In this document: in pieces, positions 15,416 through 17,678 of the stretch
Layout of the letters: each line of letters opens with the position of its first letter
Numbering within the stretch: position 1 is the stretch's first letter
Source: G020353115 sp964481765
Lineage (GTDB): Bacteria; Bacteroidota; Bacteroidia; Bacteroidales; VadinHA17
Assembly (NCBI GenBank): GCA_964481765.1
Contig: CAYZVJ010000073.1
Span: 1 to 17,678 of the forward strand
DNA: 17,678 bases
Reading direction: 5' to 3'
The notes under the pieces: model-generated
What the model was told of the DNA's origin: nothing
Databases searched by the model: none
Seen by the model: the letters and a program-made list of their open reading frames with translations, nothing else
Translations under genes and position numbers: made by a program

Positions 15416-15665
15416 AGCCCCGGGTAATCCTGTGAAATAACCTCTCATTTCTGCACTGGATTCAGAGAGTACAATAATATTTCTATTCAACAGTTCGCTT
15501 GGGAGTATCCGTATTTCACAGGAGCAACCCGGGGTATAAGTTACGGAATACAACCGGTCCAACTGCTTTGTTAGATAACGGGGCAACGTTCCATGGACTG
15601 TTGCCCGCCATATGCCAAATAGAAAAAGTATTTAACTGAAAACCGGAAACTGTAAACCGGAAACC
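15416..15665 (+). repeat. Structured intergenic repeat element, copy 3, with long fold-back
   Basis: It begins AGCCCCGGG like copy 1, but the first hairpin is much larger. CCCCGGG (15418-15424) pairs with CCCGGGG (15528-15534) and CCTGTGAAAT (15429-15438) with ATTTCACAGG (15513-15522), enclosing 74 bases with an inner CTCTC/GAGAG stem. TATAAGTTACGGAATACAACC leads to GGTCCAACTGCTTTG (15556-15570). GGGCAAC (15581-15587) pairs with GTTGCCC (15600-15606) around CCATGGAC. CAAATAG (about 15616-15622) and the 14-bp tandem ACTGAAAACCGGAA / ACTGTAAACCGGAA (15635-15662) end the element. Confidence 0.65.
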
Positions 15666-15696
15666 ATACTCCCCTTCTTTAAATCGGTTACTGTCC

Positions 15697-16140
15697 CTAT
15701 TTACACAACGCCAATACTTTTTTCTCAAGCTCCTTCAACACCTCCGGTGCTCCGGAATAGTCTTTGATCTTTTTCTGACGGGTGCCGTCAGAGTAATAAA
15801 CCCAGACCGTGGGCAGGTCTGTCCAGGGTTCGACATACTCATCTTCCATGGAGAAAAAACCGGCTTCGTCAAAGGCAAGCCGGATCTGTTTTAATTCCTT
15901 CCGGGATAGTCTGCCGGTATACAGACCGATCCTTTCCACATGCTCCCTGCCTTCATAAATGACCAGCCCGTTGCTGTAGATCTCCGCACGGTAAACCGGA
16001 CAATCACCCATGCAGGGAGTGGCTTCTATCGAAATAACGAGATCTTCTTCAGTTAACCCCTTCTGGCTCGCACAGGAGGAAATAAGAAGAATCGGGATGA
16101 GGAAAAAAAGTGGGGATGTTCTGTGTAAGGTCTGGTTCAT
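15697..16140 (-). CDS. DUF6438-type lipoprotein of unknown function
   Basis: 147-residue predicted lipoprotein. The N-terminus MNQTLHRTSPLFFLIPILL is followed by a lipobox LISSC, so the mature protein would start at a lipidated Cys anchored in a membrane. The body shows ISIEATPCMGDCPVY, a motif with two Cys, then EIYSNGLVIYEGREHV, SRKELKQIRLAFDEAGFF, a TDLPTVWVYYSDG segment and IKDYSGAPEVLKELEK. This order matches what I recall of the DUF6438 family, whose function is not known. The frame is open further upstream to an ATG at 16206, but those 22 extra codons come from an 11-bp tandem repeat and would precede the signal peptide, so 16140 is preferred. The predicted promoter leaves almost no leader. 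A single gene flanked by repeats. Confidence 0.8.
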   Translation of the reverse strand: MNQTLHRTSPLFFLIPILLISSCASQKGLTEEDLVISIEATPCMGDCPVYRAEIYSNGLVIYEGREHVERIGLYTGRLSRKELKQIRLAFDEAGFFSMEDEYVEPWTDLPTVWVYYSDGTRQKKIKDYSGAPEVLKELEKKVLALCK

Positions 16141-16144
16141 AATG

Positions 16145-16173
16145 CAAATGTAGGTAACTCGATGGTAATTCAA
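16145..16173 (-). promoter_or_regulatory. Promoter of the DUF6438 lipoprotein gene
   Basis: On the minus strand TTG (16173-16171), 18 bases, then TACATTTG (16152-16145), an exact TAnnTTTG box. The predicted transcript start falls at or within a few bases of the ATG at 16140, so the mRNA would be leaderless or nearly so. The TTG belongs to a unit of the 11-bp tandem repeat. Confidence 0.55.
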
Positions 16174-16219
16174 TAGTAATTCAATAGTAATTCGATAGTA
16201 ACTCAATGGTAATTACTCA
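16154..16219. repeat. 11-bp tandem repeat upstream of the lipoprotein gene
   Basis: Five units with consensus GTAATTCAATA (16154-16164, 16165-16175, 16176-16186, 16187-16197, 16198-16208), plus a degenerate sixth. Units two and three are identical. The others differ mainly by C for T at position 5, G for A at position 8 and G for A at the last position. It overlaps the -33 region of the minus-strand gene. Confidence 0.8.
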
Positions 16220-16413
16220 TCAGCCTATAAGGCCTATCCTGTGCGATCCAGCCTAGTCCTGCTGCTTGCCAGCACGCATCATCCGGATCCCACAGTCACA
16301 AAGTCTCATTGTCTCTATTGACAAAGGCACGCCTATAGTGCGTCCTTAGCCTACGCCTTAGTCTATTTTTACTTTTGCCTTTTTACTTTTTACTTTTTCT
16401 CTTTATTTATATG
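16220..16413. other. Spacer between divergent genes, no gene seen
   Basis: Low-complexity sequence. 16360-16405 is rich in T with repeated TTTTTACT units. Short imperfect repeats of CCTA(T/G)CC and TAGCCTA type occur in 16225-16360. Both frames are repeatedly interrupted. Confidence 0.4.
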
Positions 16414-16421
16414 TATTTTTG
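16414..16421 (+). promoter_or_regulatory. Candidate -7 box of the metalloprotease gene
   Basis: TATTTTTG matches TAnnTTTG exactly, with a predicted start near 16425, 23 bases before the ATG. No TTG is found at the expected -33 distance; the upstream region is a T-rich tract. Confidence 0.4.
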
Positions 16422-16447
16422 GCTCGAAGATTGACGAGATTTAAGGT

Positions 16448-17678
16448 ATGAAACGAAATAGAAATATCCTGACCGGGATTGTTCTACTGGTTTTTGTGAT
16501 CGCAGGAACCCACGAAGTAAACGGACAGCGCGTTCCTGAGGGTAAACGATTGAAAAGCAACAGCGACCTGATCGTGCGAAGCTGTTATGCCGGTAATAAT
16601 CCGAGAAGGATATACATACCGCCACCGGAACAGTTCTACAAAGCAAGGGAGAAATCAAAAGGGGGCAGTCTCATTACGGTAAGAACATACGATTTCCCCG
16701 TTGCTGCAAAAAATGCATTCCTGTATGCCGCTGCCATCTGGTCATCCCTCCTTGAGTCCCCGGTTGATATCAATGTCTCTGCAACATGGTCTAATTTAGG
16801 TAGTGGCACGCTTGGCAGCACCTACCTGGATCCGTCAAAGGTTGTCCGGGGAAGGGATATCGGGGCACTTGAAGCCGACGCGCTCTATCCCTATCCCATA
16901 GCTGAAAAAATGGCAGGGAAAGAGCTGAATGATCCGGATGCGTTTGAAATTGAAATTGTAATGAACAGCAACCAGGACTGGTATTTTGGAACCGACGGGG
17001 AGACACCGACAGACACATTTGACCTGGTAACGGTTGCTCTTCACGAAATGTGCCATGGACTTGGATTTTACAGCACCATGGAGAAGGGGGGTGACGGTGG
17101 CTATTGGGGGTATACTTCCGGTCTGACCATCTATTTCGACCATTTCATTCAGAATGGAGCAGGCCAGCAGTTGATCAATACCGATTTATTTCAAAACGGA
17201 TCTGCTGCACTGCTGGATCAATATGAAAGCAACAACCTTTATTTCAACAGCCCCATTGCACGGAGCGTAAACAGCGGTTTATCTCCCATGTTGTACGCAC
17301 CCTATGAGTTTGACCCGGGATCCAGCATTTCACACCTGAACGAATCAACCTACCCCGGTGCAAGCCAGAACGCCCTGATGACCCCGTTTATCAATAGAGG
17401 GGAAGCGATACACAACCCGGGACCGATTGTTCTGGCAATGTTTGCCGAGATCGGATGGATACACACCTACATCGAGCACGATACCCTCATGGATGCGGAG
17501 AGCCTGGAAGAGCCATTTACCATTACGGCAACGATCACCAGCGATACATCCATAACATCAGATGGTGGGTATGTTTATTATTCGACCGACGGTTTTACGT
17601 CCTATGACAGCATCGTGATGGTGGAAACCGGTAACCCGAACGAGTACACGGCGGATATCCCGGTTTCCGATACAGGAA
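16448..17678 (+). CDS. Secreted zinc metalloprotease-like protein, 3' end outside the window
   Basis: 410 codons are open from the ATG at 16448 to the window edge. A signal peptide (MKRNRNILTG, hydrophobic core, cleavage near VNGQ) shows export. The zinc-binding motif LHEMCHGLGF places His199, Glu200 and His203 as metal and catalytic residues. Downstream SISHLNES and NALMTPF (near residues 296-320) look like the region that carries the methionine turn in metzincins. The metzincin third-ligand position after the glycine is Ser209, not His or Asp. From about residue 350 the sequence becomes beta-rich and Thr/Ser-rich (FTITATITSDTSITS), like an Ig-type or adhesion module. Many such Bacteroidota proteins end in a type IX secretion sorting domain, which would lie outside this window. 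It is a likely extracellular protease; the precise peptidase family is not assigned. Confidence 0.75.
   Translation, partial: MKRNRNILTGIVLLVFVIAGTHEVNGQRVPEGKRLKSNSDLIVRSCYAGNNPRRIYIPPPEQFYKAREKSKGGSLITVRTYDFPVAAKNAFLYAAAIWSSLLESPVDINVSATWSNLGSGTLGSTYLDPSKVVRGRDIGALEADALYPYPIAEKMAGKELNDPDAFEIEIVMNSNQDWYFGTDGETPTDTFDLVTVALHEMCHGLGFYSTMEKGGDGGYWGYTSGLTIYFDHFIQNGAGQQLINTDLFQNGSAALLDQYESNNLYFNSPIARSVNSGLSPMLYAPYEFDPGSSISHLNESTYPGASQNALMTPFINRGEAIHNPGPIVLAMFAEIGWIHTYIEHDTLMDAESLEEPFTITATITSDTSITSDGGYVYYSTDGFTSYDSIVMVETGNPNEYTADIPVSDTG

Noticed and set aside
15516..15728. Minus-strand open frame of 70 codons over repeat copy 3
   Set aside because: It is the translation of the structured repeat itself and overlaps the end of the lipoprotein gene. 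It has no promoter or homology I can support; such frames appear wherever this kind of repeat occurs.
16407..17143. Minus-strand frames of 60-100 codons opposite the metalloprotease gene
   Set aside because: Shadows of the plus-strand gene, which has a signal peptide, a zinc motif and an uninterrupted 410-codon frame.

Overview
This window comes from a member of the Bacteroidota, probably a Bacteroidales-type organism known from a metagenome assembly. The evidence is: (1) near-perfect copies of the phylum's unusual -7 promoter box (TAnnTTTG) in front of several genes, two of them with a TTTG -33 box exactly 19 bases upstream; (2) weak or absent Shine-Dalgarno sequences; (3) a DnaA, a gamma/tau subunit with a long acidic linker and an LptD of the Bacteroidota type; (4) a secreted dipeptidyl peptidase IV, a DUF6438 lipoprotein and a secreted metalloprotease typical of the phylum. 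The sequence is a scaffold: three runs of exactly 100 N (2647-2746, 9388-9487, 15009-15108) are nominal gaps.

Left part (1-6114, all on the minus strand): a dipeptidyl peptidase IV cut by the window edge; a good intrinsic terminator; dnaA with a gap in its AAA+ domain; a very AT-rich spacer (3589-4007); and a two-gene cell-envelope unit, a periplasmic peptidoglycan amidase with a SPOR-like tail followed by an MCE/MlaD lipid-transport protein. A divergent promoter region (about 6115-6220) separates this unit from lptD on the plus strand, which encodes the outer-membrane LPS assembly barrel. Envelope functions (LPS export, phospholipid trafficking, septal peptidoglycan cleavage) are thus grouped around one regulatory region.

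Middle part: after lptD comes a 680-base spacer with a terminator, hairpins and the first copy of a structured repeat, then ridA. ridA converges on the ribosomal protein operon rpsF-rpsR-rplI (minus strand), with a strong bidirectional terminator between them. Divergent from rpsF is dnaX (DNA polymerase III gamma/tau), followed by icd (NADP-type isocitrate dehydrogenase) with its own promoter.

Right part (14698-16447): mostly non-coding, repeat-rich DNA containing two more copies of the same structured element, a gap, a fragment of a small membrane protein, a DUF6438 lipoprotein gene with an 11-bp tandem repeat over its promoter, and the start of a secreted zinc metalloprotease that leaves the window.

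The most interesting unexplained signal is the repeated intergenic element. Its copies lie at about 9146-9291, 14943-15008 (cut by a gap) and 15416-15665, all in the same orientation. Each has a variable hairpin, a conserved core GGTCCAACTnC and, in the two full copies, a second stem whose arms differ in sequence but still pair, followed by AAATAG and a 14-bp tandem repeat. I see no CRISPR array, insertion sequence, tRNA, rRNA or defence system in this window.
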